Source: Xylogone sp. PMI_703 (Eukaryota > Ascomycota > Leotiomycetes). From it: 64,000 bases of DNA. The notes below the pieces were generated by a model. The model had not been told where the DNA came from. It ran no database searches and saw nothing but the letters and a program-made list of their open reading frames with translations. A program made the position numbers and the translations under genes. The stretch is taken from assembly GCA_021399445.1 (NCBI GenBank), contig JAJTUQ010000006.1, positions 496,001-560,000 of the forward strand, given 5' to 3'. Shown piece by piece: positions 22,927 to 34,753 of this stretch (position 1 is its first letter; the number at the start of each line of letters is the position of its first letter).

Positions 22927-24105
22927 CTACAGCCCGTGCTTATCCAAGAAATTGAACGTGACTTCGAAACCAGCGGTGGCATTATTGTGAAGTGGTAAAG
23001 CATGGCCGGTGTTCGGCTGGATGGACACATCGAGAATAGGATACTGTTCCTCCAGAGCTGTGGTATTGGCTAACCCTTTGCAATCACCTCGGCAGATATA
23101 AAAGTCAAACTCTGGCAGCACCAACTGTACTGGTGCCTGGAAGGGTGGTCCTTGGAGACCTAAAAGCCAGAAGGCTGATGCGAACTCCCCAATAGGGACG
23201 GGCTGCTTGATAGAGTTGCCATAATCAAGTAGTGCTGGTGTGAACGCAGTTTTGGGATTGCCACCGAAGAAGATGTTCTGGATTCCATTCTTTCGGCACA
23301 CGACGTAGCCACTGGGTCTTTTATATGGAGGATTGCTCGTGGCGGCGTATTCGACGCTGAACGATGTTGATCCAGCGCTTGCGAGATTTTCGCCATATAG
23401 ATAACCCGTGATGATTGCACCGTCGCTCAGAGGGCCGTATTTAGCAACAAACGCCGAGGTAAGGAAAGATCCGAAACTGTGACCGATGTGTATGACTTTT
23501 GTAGGTTTTGCTAAGTTGTTGAAGGCTGGATTGGCAGGCTTTGCCTTTCCTACCAAGCTATACAAAGTTCCGTTTCGCGCCATCAAGGTCAATTGTCGAA
23601 GTATTTCTAGTTCCAGAGGCGCCTGGACCGTGGTATATGCGTCGAGTATATCAGATTGACCAACTCCTAGACGATCGTATGTGAGGATAGAGTATCCTGC
23701 TTTCAGTGCTGCGTTAACGTAAGAGTGATCCTCCGGCTTATATTGAGAATCCCAATATCTCGAGTCGTAATGCACTCCATGAGTGGCAATTTGCAGGATG
23801 CCACTCTTTGCGGAAGACTTGGGAACACATAATTGGGCGTGGATATTGAAAGTGCCAGAAGTTGTAGTGTTCTTGATGATATTCTGCACGTTGTGTGGAG
23901 TGTCACGAGTAGCGTCGTAGATTGCCCAGGCTGTCGCTTCGAGATCATTGTCTACCTTGGGTATGTTGTATATTGCGCTATCCGCGGTAGCAGGTACCGG
24001 GATATTTAATTGTTTGCAGGTTCCATAAGGTCTTTGGGAAGATCCAATCACCGAACCAGAAGTCTGGCCACCAAGTAGCAAGATTGCAACAAGGATAGAC
24101 GCCAT
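22927..24105 (-). CDS. Secreted alpha/beta hydrolase
   Basis: Intact single-exon gene of 392 aa. Residues 1-18 (MASILVAILLLGGQTSGS) form a short secretion signal. The fold shows ILQIATHGVHYDSRYWD (strand and oxyanion region), SILTYDRLGVGQSD, nucleophile Ser210 in IHIGHSFGS, a probable acid in LPEFDFYICRGDC (with two cysteines that may pair) and the catalytic-type His in NTGHALPLH near residue 370. Several N-glycosylation sequons are present (NTT, NGT, NNAT). This fits the fungal extracellular AB-hydrolase-1 type of unknown substrate. Two copies of the motif GCGTATTCGC lie 510-570 bp upstream of its ATG. Confidence 0.82.
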   Translation of the reverse strand: MASILVAILLLGGQTSGSVIGSSQRPYGTCKQLNIPVPATADSAIYNIPKVDNDLEATAWAIYDATRDTPHNVQNIIKNTTTSGTFNIHAQLCVPKSSAKSGILQIATHGVHYDSRYWDSQYKPEDHSYVNAALKAGYSILTYDRLGVGQSDILDAYTTVQAPLELEILRQLTLMARNGTLYSLVGKAKPANPAFNNLAKPTKVIHIGHSFGSFLTSAFVAKYGPLSDGAIITGYLYGENLASAGSTSFSVEYAATSNPPYKRPSGYVVCRKNGIQNIFFGGNPKTAFTPALLDYGNSIKQPVPIGEFASAFWLLGLQGPPFQAPVQLVLPEFDFYICRGDCKGLANTTALEEQYPILDVSIQPNTGHALPLHNNATAGFEVTFNFLDKHGL

Positions 24106-24613
24106 TGTGAGGTACTAAGGAATGATGGTAATGTAGATTAGGTGAGGTTGAGATCGATGTATGGAGATGTAATAGGCATGTCTGGAGGTTTATGTAGTCG
24201 TAGATGATGGTAGCACTGCCTCGATTCCATGGTTTTCAATTGCGGTTTTCTACATCTACATTGAGCTGATAATCCGGTGAATCGTATTCCTGATGACAGG
24301 AGCGTATTTGGGAGACTTGCGCTGTACTCGATGCACAGTGGGATGTCAGCACAGCCTTGGTACGTCATAGTAGCTGAGGTTGACTTTTTGTTCTAGATGC
24401 CGAAGTTGGGGCAGATATAGATGTAGGGACATGGCAAGGGCTGTGCTGTAATTTGAAATTCTCTACAATTATAGGCAATCTTCACACTCGCTCTGTCTTT
24501 AATGTTTGTCTTATGGCCCAATCTGGACTCTCAGCTCAACAATAGAGATCTTACATCTACAAGCGAGGTAAAGGGCGTAGGCTGTGCCACGGTACCCGGG
24601 CACGCCGGGGTAG

Positions 24614-24678
24614 GCGTATTCGCTCCACGCAGTGCCAAGCGGGCCAAGATCGCAAAAGTACACAGCTGGCGTATTCGC
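24614..24678. promoter_or_regulatory. Two exact copies of GCGTATTCGC
   Basis: GCGTATTCGC occurs at 24614-24623 and 24669-24678, 55 bp apart and about 0.5 kb upstream of the secreted hydrolase ATG. The same word in reverse complement recurs at 25745 and 30240. A regulatory role is inferred from recurrence only. Confidence 0.35.
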
Positions 24679-25744
24679 TTGTGCGAGTAAGCTTCTTCAC
24701 GTACAAAGTGCTTCAAGTACGTACAATAGCTAGTCCACAATCAGATATGAGTCAAGGATCGGTGTAATTTCTAGCCGTTATTCTCCATGCTTACCCGCCT
24801 AGACTTATGTGTCGCATGGACTAGAGAAGAAGCTTAATGCTTTAGTGCCACGGAATAGTTGCATAGAGACACGATATGAGCTAGTAATTGCCGTCGTACG
24901 GAGTAGAAAAAGCTAAAGTCGAAGTAATCTACAGAGGAACCCAGTGTTAGAAAGCCTGGTATTTGTTATAAGCTTAATTTTGTAGTAGTATAGCTCCATT
25001 ATATCATATTATATCATACTAACTTCACGCATATTATTTGTATAAACTTGATTCTTACAAGCTCAACCCAGAGATTATACTCAAACTATCCATCGCAGCA
25101 TACACTCAGTTTAAGTGTCTACTACAAATTTTGTGAGCATATTCACAGTTTGGTCTCAGAATAGTCGCTCTTTAGTCTATGCCAGCCACTTCATCCGACT
25201 CGCGTAGATCATGGGATGTAGTCTATAGAGGAATACGCAGCCGTTCCAGGTTGTGACGTGTGCATAGGAGATACGAACTGTTGGCGCGTCCTTATGTAAT
25301 ATAGATACAGTTTCAAACTCTATATGGTTGGACCAATGGGCAAGTTCTGGTAAGGTGCTCGAGATGCAATAAGATGCACCCTTAGATCCTGAAACTTATA
25401 CTACCATGACAAGGTACATAGAATGAATCGCGACTTGATTATTCAATTCCTCCATACTAACGAAAGGTACTAGGTCGCCAAAGTTCATCTTGATTATTGC
25501 CATGATACGCGGATATGTCTAGGAAAAGTACTGTGTATCATAGTGCGTACTCGCCAGTGTTTGCTTGGATTGGACGAGATGGCTGAGCCGGATACTTAGT
25601 TCTCTTTGGCTTCCGCCTACCGATGAATGTGTGGTGAAGTAGCTGAATTCGAAGCCCCGTAGCTCCGAATGTAAGTTTTGGGGATTGATTCTTCTCTTTT
25701 AGTAAAATTCAGCGACGCTGCCCAGAAAGAAAGCACGTGTATAT

Positions 25745-25754
25745 GCGAATACGC
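25745..25754. promoter_or_regulatory. Copy of GCGAATACGC
   Basis: Exact reverse complement of the pair at 24614/24669, about 1.1 kb upstream of the Zn2Cys6 gene start. A partial copy (GAATACGCAG) lies about 520 bp to its left. Confidence 0.3.
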
Positions 25755-26841
25755 AGTACCTAGCTTCCGGTATTAAGTTGTGCTAGTCGCTGTAGATAAA
25801 CAATATTCTGCGTACTATATATAAGTAACTTGTACTGCAACCTCGATAATGAAATTGTTCAGGTGAAGATAAAAGAATCATTTCTCATCAGGGTTGATAC
25901 ATACCCTGGTCTTTCCATCTGCTCCAATTTCGCTCCAATTTGAGAAGGCTCGAACATTATATCTGCTTTAATGTGGAATATTTTCAATAAATGCTAGGAC
26001 GCATTGAATAGAGCAGTGGCAGTATAGGGACTATAATCATGTCGCCATCAACGAGAATACTCAGTACCATCCTCATCAGTAGCAACGTGTTACTGGCCAT
26101 GGCAAGGTGATAGAAATTCTTCAGATTCCTGCGCATATGCTAACATTGATAAGCGGCAAGGTGCAACTGCTTAAAGCATCATGACAAGCCATTATGACAG
26201 TCCTTGGAATCCGTAGTAGGTATTGGGGCACTTAGCCAACCTCGAAAAGTCTTCTCACGCCGATGCGTCACCATCCGGCAGAGACACCCAGATTCTCAAT
26301 CGGTGTGTGACATGGCCTAGACCAGTCGGAAGTTATGGACCCCTGCGACAATCAGTCGATACTACACACTGATTCTGATTAATCTATTCCAGGTTTCTCC
26401 ACACGGCATTAGTTGAGCTGGATGATTGAAGCGTGATGATGAGCGCTCTGCTGGTTATTCTGTCCGCATGAGTCAGTGAGGACTGTTTATGGGTGTCTTT
26501 GTATGCACCTCATAAGATAGTGCTTGTGTAACAGCCCTTTTCATGACATGATGAGCGGAAGGCAGTCTTATAAACTCCATCCGTGCTTACTTGCCAAGAT
26601 CATATTAAGGTTCAGCTGAGATTTCTTGGTACACGTGAATGGCGCTCATGGTGGGTAAGATTCACCGACTTCCCGGTAGCCGAGTCGCTAGGCCTTTCCA
26701 AATTGCGATGCCCAATTCCAAATACCAGCGGGCTGAGGTGGCGGAGCACAAACCTGTCAGAAGTATATGATCTTATTCATATGCTTCCATGCAGAGAACA
26801 TTTGCAGAAGGTCTAACAACATCTAGAATTGACATTTCGCC

Positions 26842-28629
26842 ATGAGTAATAAAGCGCTGCGAAGTACTCCTGAATACAGAACCCGGCGGGCGCACAAGAA
26901 ATCGAGAAACGGATGCATCAAATGCAAGCAGCGAAAGAAGAAGGCACCTAACCAATGATGATATCAATGGCTATACGTGATTACTGACAAATGTATGTAG
27001 TGCAATGAAGCTATCCCGAGTTGCTCGAGGTGTGTCAAAAATGGATTGGTATGCCAATACCAGGAGAGGCTGTCAGGCTCTGCATCCGTGGATGTGCAAA
27101 CCTCCATGTCGTGCGCGTTGCTCAATAGCTTTCAGATAAAAAAGCAAAGCTTAATTATCCACGATCAGAGCCTACCGTGGGTGCCAAGCCCTCCATCAGA
27201 TAAACTTCCATCCATATTTCTGGACTCTGGCGAAGCTGGCCAATTTTACCCGAACATGTGCACCCCGGATAACTTCCTTGATGCAACGGAATTAGAGCTG
27301 TTAACTCACTACCTGGTACACACTAGTCGCATTATACCATTCGATGTAGAAGACTTGTACGCGTTGCAAGTAGGCATTCCCAACCTTGCCTTCCATAGCA
27401 AGCCTCTTATGAGCTCCATACTGGCATTAGCCGCAACCTGTAAATCCCACGATATACTCAAACAACCTACGATTACTGCTGAAGACAAAGGCAAGATCTG
27501 GGATCTCCTCGTCCTAGCAGATCAGCATCATAGGACCTCACTTCTACAAGTACAAGCAGACCTCCCCAACCTGAATCAATACGACTATGTGCTCGCAAAC
27601 ACTGCAATAATGGTTTTATATGCAACAGCAAATCACTGCCTACGAATACGCCTTGCCGAAACACAACTCAGCAATGAACCATTACTACGAGAGTTTATAC
27701 CCGTGCAATCGCAGTGGGTCTCACTAATTCGCGCCGCTCATTTGGCTTTCACTGGCCTACTCAACGATGATTCCGAAATGGCGGAGATTAGCCAAGAAAG
27801 GATTGAACATCCATTATTATCCACACACCCAAGTATCGGTATCCAAGATGCGTTCAATCACCAGGCTATATTTTCTGAGGATGGACCATCGGGAAGAACC
27901 AAAACTTTGCTATTTCCTATAGCAGCTGCATCATCAGGACCTGCACTCCAAGCTCTGCGCATGAAAGCGCAGAGCTTCAGGTCGGCCGAAGGAACTAAAG
28001 CACAGCTAGTATCACCACTGAAAGATTCTAGTGTGTGCGATGTGGATCTCCAAGCTTGCTTTAAGTCACTTGACATACTCGTCGACATCACAACGGAAGT
28101 TTTCTCAACCAAAGACAGGTTCTCGTCTGCTACATCGTGTAATAGTCCGTTCCTGCCCAAGCTTGATCTTCTGCCGCCAGGTCGACTTTCTATGGTTCCA
28201 ATGTGGCTAAAGAGTTACTTAGCCCGCGTGACATCTTCGATATCCACACCAAGGCCGTTACGGAGAGTTGTGATGGCTTTCCTGAATCGAGTTCCCGCTG
28301 AGTACCTGTGTCTCGTTCAGTCGATCCTAGACTCAATCGGAACACAAGCCAGTGACTGTGACCAAGGGTCGTGGGAGAGTCCTGGTTCAGACCTACCGGA
28401 ACCCAGTGACGTGCACAAACTGGCTATGGACATCTTTGCCCACTGGACCGTGTTAGTTATGATGTTGGATGGGGTGTGGTGGATTGGTGGTATAGGAGCC
28501 TGGGAACTAGGCCGCATAGTGCGGTTCGTACGATCCCAGCATTGGCTTGACCCCACAACAGATGCAGAGAAGCACTGGTGGCCGGAAAGCATGTATAATA
28601 TTGAAAGAGAGCTGAAGAAACTTGTATAG
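26842..28629 (+). CDS. Zn2Cys6 transcription factor with apparent GC-AG intron
   Basis: Two exons (26842-26943, 27001-28629) give 576 aa. The N-terminal cluster has cysteines at 25, 28, 35, 42, 45 and 52, a perfect Zn2Cys6 spacing (KSRNGCIKCKQRKKK joined to CNEAIPSCSRC). The join requires an intron at 26944-27000 that starts GC rather than GT; its acceptor (TGTAG) and branch (TACTGAC) are normal and no GT donor gives an open frame. The rest is a fungal-specific regulator body: TELELLTHYLVHTSRIIPF is the usual opening of the sterol-regulatory (Upc2-like) type, and MDIFAHWTVLVMMLDGVWWI closes it. Nuclear; targets unknown. Copies of GCGAATACGC lie upstream of it and of neighbouring genes. Confidence 0.8.
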
Positions 28630-29004
28630 ACTATATAATGTTGAATATATCTTGTTAAAGACCTTGGGGGCATGTTATCTTAGCGAATACTCTTATTGTG
28701 AAATATAGTTGTACAAGGGGATGCTCAAGTCCTCTTGGATCTTGGATGCCTATAAAATTTGTTTAATAGGTAAGCTGCTTGTGTTTTTAAGGGAAAGGTT
28801 GGGTTTATGCTTTTCTAATAAGTAATGGCGGTTCAACAAAAGTTGCGGTGGTTAAGTGTTCTCTATTAGTACATTATAAAATCAATCTAACTAACATTAA
28901 ATCTGCATCCTCTATCATCTCATCCATGTATCTTGATTATGCCGCCAACTCCTACCACATGCTATTTACTTTCATGGATCACAAAAAATGACTCCTTCCT
29001 CCCG
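28630..29004. other. Convergent intergenic gap
   Basis: Lies between the 3' ends of the Zn2Cys6 gene and the SYLF gene; AT-rich 3' flanks, nothing else seen. Confidence 0.5.
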
Positions 29005-29753
29005 TTATGCCGTCAAATCACCAGGTGTCGGCTCTGTGCTTATCTCTTGGAGGATATTTGCATCAGCTCGTCCACCTTCTGCCATTCTAATAACCTCAGT
29101 AAGCTGCTTGGTACCTAGAGGCCACTTGTCGCTATCTTGAGCTTTAACTTCGCCCCTCAAGATCTGTGCGCTGGTAACGTTATATCCGTAGAAGTCTGCA
29201 TTAGTGCCAGGCCTCTCCTTGATAACGGTACCATCAATCGTTAGGCCGCCATAAATACCCCGTGATTTTGTATATGTCCATACTGGACTGACCTCCTTCA
29301 TATTGACTGTCCCACCAATTGGCCCTGCTGCGGCAGTTATTGCACCGCCAATGCTCACTTCCGTCTTCGTGTACGCATCCACAGCGTCTTGTGTGTTGAG
29401 TACGCACACGCAATCGTACACGTCCACGCCGTAAACCAGACCAAGGCTGCCAGCTCGTACAGAGAAAGCGGATGGGGGTGACCACGTCCCGTCAGGAAGA
29501 CGTGCAACTACGATTCCAGAACCGCCAGCTCCTGCGAGGTACATCGCGGCCCGGAAACCGGTGAAAATTGCGAGGCCTTTCGCATTTGCAACGACTTCTG
29601 AAGGTATTTTACCCTTTTCTAGAGATTTGTTAACATTTATTTAAAGAGTAACACCAGACTTGGGGGTGAACGGAACATACCAACAAAGCTTTTGAGTATT
29701 CGAGCTGCTTTGTCGCACTCCTTGCCAATGTCTGCTGGCTTGAAGAAAACCAT
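29005..29753 (-). CDS. SYLF-domain (Ysc84-type) lipid-binding protein
   Basis: Two exons (29753-29681, 29618-29005) around a 62-bp intron give 228 aa. The whole protein is one SYLF/DUF500 domain: ECDKAARILKSF, then IPSEVVANAKGLAIFTGFRA, GGSGIVVARLPDGTWSPPSA, YGVDVYDCVCVLNT, GPIGGTVNMKEVSPVWTYTK and GIYGGLTIDGTVIKERPG. The family binds phosphoinositides at membranes, and in yeast Ysc84 acts in actin-patch endocytosis through a C-terminal SH3 domain. That SH3 domain is absent here, so this is a stand-alone SYLF protein of about the usual minimal length. An exact copy of GCGAATACGC lies about 490 bp upstream. Confidence 0.85.
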
Positions 29754-31951
29754 TTAGACTTCTGTTACTCTTGCAAGTGGTAAGATTGAAATAGGGCAGT
29801 AGTTTGGCGATGGTATAATTGAAGCAGCTGGATTGAAGACGTTTGTGTTATCTGAATGGACATAGCAAGAGAAGAATGCGACTTCTTTAAATTGTGAGAA
29901 GGAACCATCTTTTGCAGTTGCGGCAGTGCACCGTCCGCCACATCAATAGACTTCTTATTTGGCCCATGACTAGATGGTTATGACATGAATGGATTGGCGC
30001 AGTCCCAAGAGGCTTTGTGGACATAAAAAGAATCGAGAGCTACGTATTACTTTCTGAGAGGGCGCAGCATTGGAAGCAGAACCAGCGTATCCAGGGTTGA
30101 CAAATTGATGTAAAGCGTATTCCGTAGACTGGGCTGTGCGGAGTGAGGTACGCAGATTCTGTGCGTATGCTACCTAGCCAATCGGAAGATTCATCAACAT
30201 CAGGTACCGTGCCGAAAGCCAATAAATTTGAGAGTAGAAGCGAATACGCACCAAGAACGTGGCATTGGCTTCGGGTACGTATTCTGCGACTCTTAACTGG
30301 CTAGATTAGCCTACGCAGGCTGTAGAATTGGTCGTGTGTAGCATGTGCTCTTCAACGAGAGTAATATTGTCTATTGCGGATAGATGAATCACTCCGGCTT
30401 ATATGCGTATGAGACTTACGGAGACTCGATATCAAATGTTTTCTGCCCTTTCCGTCGATGACAAGTGTTGTAAATCCGTGGTACTAAAGTTGCCATCGTC
30501 GACAACTCAAAAAACTGTAGGAAGATACTATTCAATGATTTGGATTTATTTCTCGGTGAATTGAGAGTAGTATGGTGCTTGAGTAATTGGTAAAGATATC
30601 TGGAGTGCAGTAGTATTGACTTGAGCCAATTTAAGAGGGTTGGCGACAGAGAAGAAAAGCCAGAGAATGGCTATGCGCTGTAGTTGAGGGCGTGTAGCTG
30701 AGTTGCTGTGATACAACAGTGTACATTCAATAATCGGACTCGAAGTAGAATACAAACTAATCTTTGGACTCCCAACTTACAGGCAAAAACCACAGTTGCG
30801 GATATATATACTGCTAAGAGCCTTATTCTGCCATCCTGTACTGAGTGGATGTGAGTAGAATGGGCAACTGACTCACTTTTTAACTGACGCGCCTTTCGAG
30901 GCACTGTAAATAATAAGTGATCCTTATGATGTATCAACCGCATTGCTAATAGATTGCGACTCTACTCCTCGGACTTTATTAGCATTGTTACTGGAAAATG
31001 GTCTCTACAGAAAAGTTTGGGTAGAGCTGACGATTTGTAATGGTCAGGGATATAACTCGGGATTCGGATATGTAAGCTAGAGTTAACAGAAAAGGCAATT
31101 CCAAAGTCAGCGGTGTACTATTCGAGTTAACTTGGGAGTTCCATACACAGATTCATCTACTGGAAGTATGAAAATATAAATGCCACTAGTCTTGCAGAAG
31201 CTTATTATTAATCTCATGAGCGTTATAGTATAGTATCCGATGATGCTGAATCTTGCTCATTTGTAATGATGGATAGTTCAGATCAAATGAATATTTAAAG
31301 CGATTGAAATCAAATAGTCACTTACAAAGTCTAGAATCGAAGCTATCTAATCTAGTGAGGAACTACTTCGAGTACATTTTCGATCATCCCAGAGGCCCTG
31401 AGAGGCCACTTTTAATTTGTCACCTAAGGCGTTAAATATTCAAGTACAGAACGTTAAACGTAAAAATTAGAGATAACTTGAAAGCAGGCTCATATTAGCG
31501 TTATCCGAGAGAATGAAAGCAGTCAATAGTCTTATCTCATACAGTTGTTCAGGTCACAATATCAATTAGCTTCTTTTCGTTAAGTTAGAGCAGACGTGAT
31601 ATTTATTGTAGAAGTATCTACTGATGTTAAGCGAGCTCCAGTGCCTTTGAAGTTCAAGCAATATGAGGGTTCATGAGATATATGATATGATAGAACTCTG
31701 GAATCTAGGATCCACTTTCACATGCCCAGTAGCATTCCGTAGATGATTCCTTATATGAAACTAAGCTATGAAGAGTGGTTTCCTACCAAGTAACATCCTA
31801 TGCCCTGGAGTATTGTTGTTCCGGATCCTTGTGGCGGCGTGCTAGATCTAAAAACGGCAAAAGCCAACCCTGGGACTGCATAAATGCCACAGGGCCGAGA
31901 CATTCTCTCACATGTTGCTGTAGGGATTACGTATATTATATTGGCACCAGG
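29754..31951. other. 2.2-kb divergent intergenic region
   Basis: Promoters of the SYLF gene (left) and the regulator-like gene (right). No coding gene supported. Contains one GCGAATACGC copy and several near-variants around 30110-30290. Confidence 0.5.
30240..30249. promoter_or_regulatory. Copy of GCGAATACGC upstream of SYLF gene
   Basis: Fourth exact copy of the 10-bp word, about 490 bp upstream of the SYLF ATG; partial variants (GCGTATTCCG, ACGTATTCTG) lie within 150 bp on either side. Function is inferred from recurrence only. Confidence 0.3.
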
Positions 31952-33553
31952 ATGGCCGATGAGACACAAGAATCTGACTCGGAGCAAATTTTCAACTTCA
32001 TTACCATCACTGGTCCGCAATTGCAAGGAGATGCTGAAAGTCGAAGACGAGTACGCAGCCATGTCCAAGCTCACTACCGAAGACAAAATCCACATCTTCA
32101 GCGCCGGCATGTCGTTCAGCTGAATGTTACTCCCTTAATGGATGGATCGATTCAAACTTTACCTGGCCCAGCAGGAAATGCCGCGTCGGTTCGACAGTAT
32201 CATGGTGGAATGCCTTTAAAGATGCCTAGCCCTGTTACATTACTGGATGCCAATCGGTCGGATCCATTTGCTGCATTTAACGTCGGTAATAACCCCCGAT
32301 CGCAACAACTTTGGGATCATGGTACGTAGGGATGCAAGCAATGTTATTACAGCATTCTAATTCGAGAAAAAAAGTTTACGATGGGACGTGCTCCAAGTTT
32401 CGATCCTTGATAGAAATCGGATTCATTGACCTAGCGCGCGAAACAATCGCTCTTTCTCAAATGCTATCGGCGTCTGCATGGCATCTTGTCAACTATCTCA
32501 AATGTGCTGAAGACAAGGGAGAAGATGCTTCATATACACTGATCACAACACAGACTCTGCAGCAGAAGTTGAATGACCCTGCTGCGTGTGCAACCGATGA
32601 AGTGATCGTTACGGTTCTGGCACTCGCAGCCTATGCGGTATGATGAACGAGCTGTCTGCAAAAATTCTATCTAATACCGCGCAGAACCTAACCCATGACC
32701 ATCGCCTCTTTGATATCCATTTTGACGGCCTGTTACAGGTTCTCCGACAGCGGGGTGGGGAGGATACCTTGGAGACATCTTCGGTTCTTAGAATGGCTGT
32801 GTACTGGTAGGATCATTATGCGCTGTTTGACTGTAGATTCTAAATACTTCTAGGATAGAAACCAACGGGCGCTTCCGACAAGACAATATTCCACACTTCC
32901 CTCTACCATACCACCTTCTGTCTACAAGAAGTAACCTGCGATTTCCAATATTAACTCACACCAGAACTTCATTCGATGGAAGCGCCCAGAGATTGGAAGA
33001 GAGCGTAGTTGTAAGGGATATTTTGGAGAGCTTCAGGCAGCTGAACGAGATGATCACGGCAGAGCTCTCTATTCGAGACTTGTGGCATGATGTCTCATTT
33101 TGGGTTTATAATCTTTCGCCCATCTTGCATGAACTGCTTGCAATCTCGCGCGGATCAGTACATGATAATATCTGGATTCGTCAGTTGGAATGTTTCCGAT
33201 TAGCCGGTATCTTGTATGTTACCAACCTTCGTTTGAAAATTGACCCCGAATACGGCTCAGGAATGCTTTATGGTTCAAAATTGCAGATGATATTAGGCTC
33301 ACCAGAAATGATGCCCTCGTGGGGGAGTTCGAACAATTTCCTTATCTGGATTCTCACTGTAGCGGCTTGCTCTTCATGTTTATTTGACGATCTTCGAAAT
33401 TATTTCGTCACTCTGCTTTCAGAAAGTCTGAAGTATAGTGACGTCGTCAATTTTGATGAATTTTTGATGATAATACATGGAATTTCATGGTGTGACAAAG
33501 CATTTCATCGAGAGATACGAGATTTGGAAACAAAAATACAATTTAATCAATGA
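31952..33553 (+). CDS. Fungal transcription-factor-like protein without zinc cluster
   Basis: Four exons (31952-32321, 32375-32637, 32685-32806, 32854-33553) give 484 aa with introns of 53, 47 and 47 bp, all GT..AG and phase-consistent. The opening FITITGPQLQGDAESRRRVRSHVQAHYRRQNPH (written here across the residues about 13-45) is typical of fungal proteins that continue into a helical regulator domain (Fungal_trans_2-like), seen here as FIDLARETIALS, IVTVLALAAYA, HFDGLLQVLRQRGG and MAVYWIETNGRF. No Zn2Cys6 or other DNA-binding cluster is present and none is found upstream, so it may act through partners or may not be a DNA-binding regulator. I chose the ATG at 31952 because upstream codons in the frame show no family similarity. 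Confidence 0.7.
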
Positions 33554-34192
33554 AGACGAGTACTTCAGACCTCTATGCGGCGTGTTCTGAACTATAATCC
33601 GTGGCTCTCCTCGCTAGTGAAGATGAAGCTTTAATTCTACTTGTAGGCAACGTAACAACGACAGCCTAAATCGTGACCATTACTGAGGGTTGAAAGTACT
33701 GTAGAAGTCATCCATCACACTAGATATAATGCCTGATGAGTGAGCTGGACTAAGTTGCGAGATGGTACGCTACCCAATCATGCAATTATAGAGAAGGAGA
33801 ACGGTTGTACTGACGCAGAAAGCTAAAAAATGAAGTAGCAATTCAGCGTTCACCAACAAATTTCTAGAATCGGCCATATGTAGTATTGAAAACACAACGA
33901 TATTGAGGTATGAATAGGCAAATTCGAAAATTGAATCATCATGACGAATGATTTGAAGTTTACAGTGGAGCTAGAAAGAAAGCTGAGTGACCTCATAACA
34001 ACATAATTATAGCATAGCCTATATAATTTCTGTAATTGAGCATAGAATACTTTGCCACTAAAAGTGCTAAAGTGGTCTGATTGCCATGTATACAATTTTA
34101 TTTTTAGTTGCAAGTCCATAAATCCTCCATAAAGTATCCTCTTAGAAGTATAGCGGGTAGCAAGTTTACTTTCCCATATGGGAAACTCCCAT
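33554..34192. other. Convergent intergenic gap
   Basis: 3' flanks of the regulator-like and small secreted protein genes; AT-rich, no gene seen. Confidence 0.45.
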
Positions 34193-34753
34193 CTAGAAAG
34201 CCCACGATATAGCATCAAAGAAAGACTCAAAAAGCTCTCCAATGACAGCAGTGCTAGTTGTAAGAAAGGCCCCATCATCAAATAAATCTAACAGCTGGTT
34301 CCCATCAACAAGATTGAAGAATTCCCAATCAACCTCAGTAAATACTTCGCCTTGTGGTGCAGCAAAGAAGGTTGTGTCAGCGTTAGTAAAAGTCCCCGTT
34401 ATTACATTCGAAGTGGAAGTGTGAATGTTTAAATTGATATCAGGTTCGATATTAGGTGACCGCTTCTGTGTGCTAGCAGGAGTCCTGGGCGAGTACTCCC
34501 AAGCACCCCCGTTCTTGTCACTTAGGACCCAACCACGGTGACGGAAATGGTGTCCATCGGCAAGAGAATGAATGGTTCCGTTGGTTGCGGTAGGATCTAG
34601 CTCTGTTATTGCGATAGGGATACCGTTGAAAGTAATTGGGACAGATAAGTTGCCTCGTCTGATTTCTTTTCCGAGACCAAAATATCGAAACTCAGCCGGA
34701 GCTGAAGCCGCAGTAGCTGCGGTCACGAAGATAAAGAGCTTTGTGAACAACAT
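34193..34753 (-). CDS. Small secreted cysteine-free protein
   Basis: Single exon, 186 aa. Residues 1-18 (MLFTKLFIFVTAATAASA) form a clear signal peptide. The mature part has no cysteine at all, contains N-glycosylation sequons (NLS, NGT), a possible Kex2 site (KR at 97-98, in STQKRSP), and a C-terminal half rich in Phe, Thr and Asp. I recognise the style of a fungal secreted protein of the kind found in saprotrophs and plant-associated species, not a named family. Function is unknown; an effector or cell-surface role would be a guess. It ends in SWAF just before the stop, and no intron is needed. Confidence 0.68.
   Translation of the reverse strand: MLFTKLFIFVTAATAASAPAEFRYFGLGKEIRRGNLSVPITFNGIPIAITELDPTATNGTIHSLADGHHFRHRGWVLSDKNGGAWEYSPRTPASTQKRSPNIEPDINLNIHTSTSNVITGTFTNADTTFFAAPQGEVFTEVDWEFFNLVDGNQLLDLFDDGAFLTTSTAVIGELFESFFDAISWAF

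Larger units (their letters stand above)
24106..26841. other. 2.7-kb divergent intergenic region
   Basis: Lies between the divergent starts of the secreted hydrolase and a Zn2Cys6 regulator, so it should hold both promoters. No coding gene is supported. Three of four exact copies of a 10-bp motif lie here (see separate entries). Confidence 0.5.

Noticed and set aside
33850..34281. Minus-strand 143-aa frame
   Set aside because: Overlaps the 3' end of the secreted protein gene in another frame; composition is that of AT-rich non-coding DNA.
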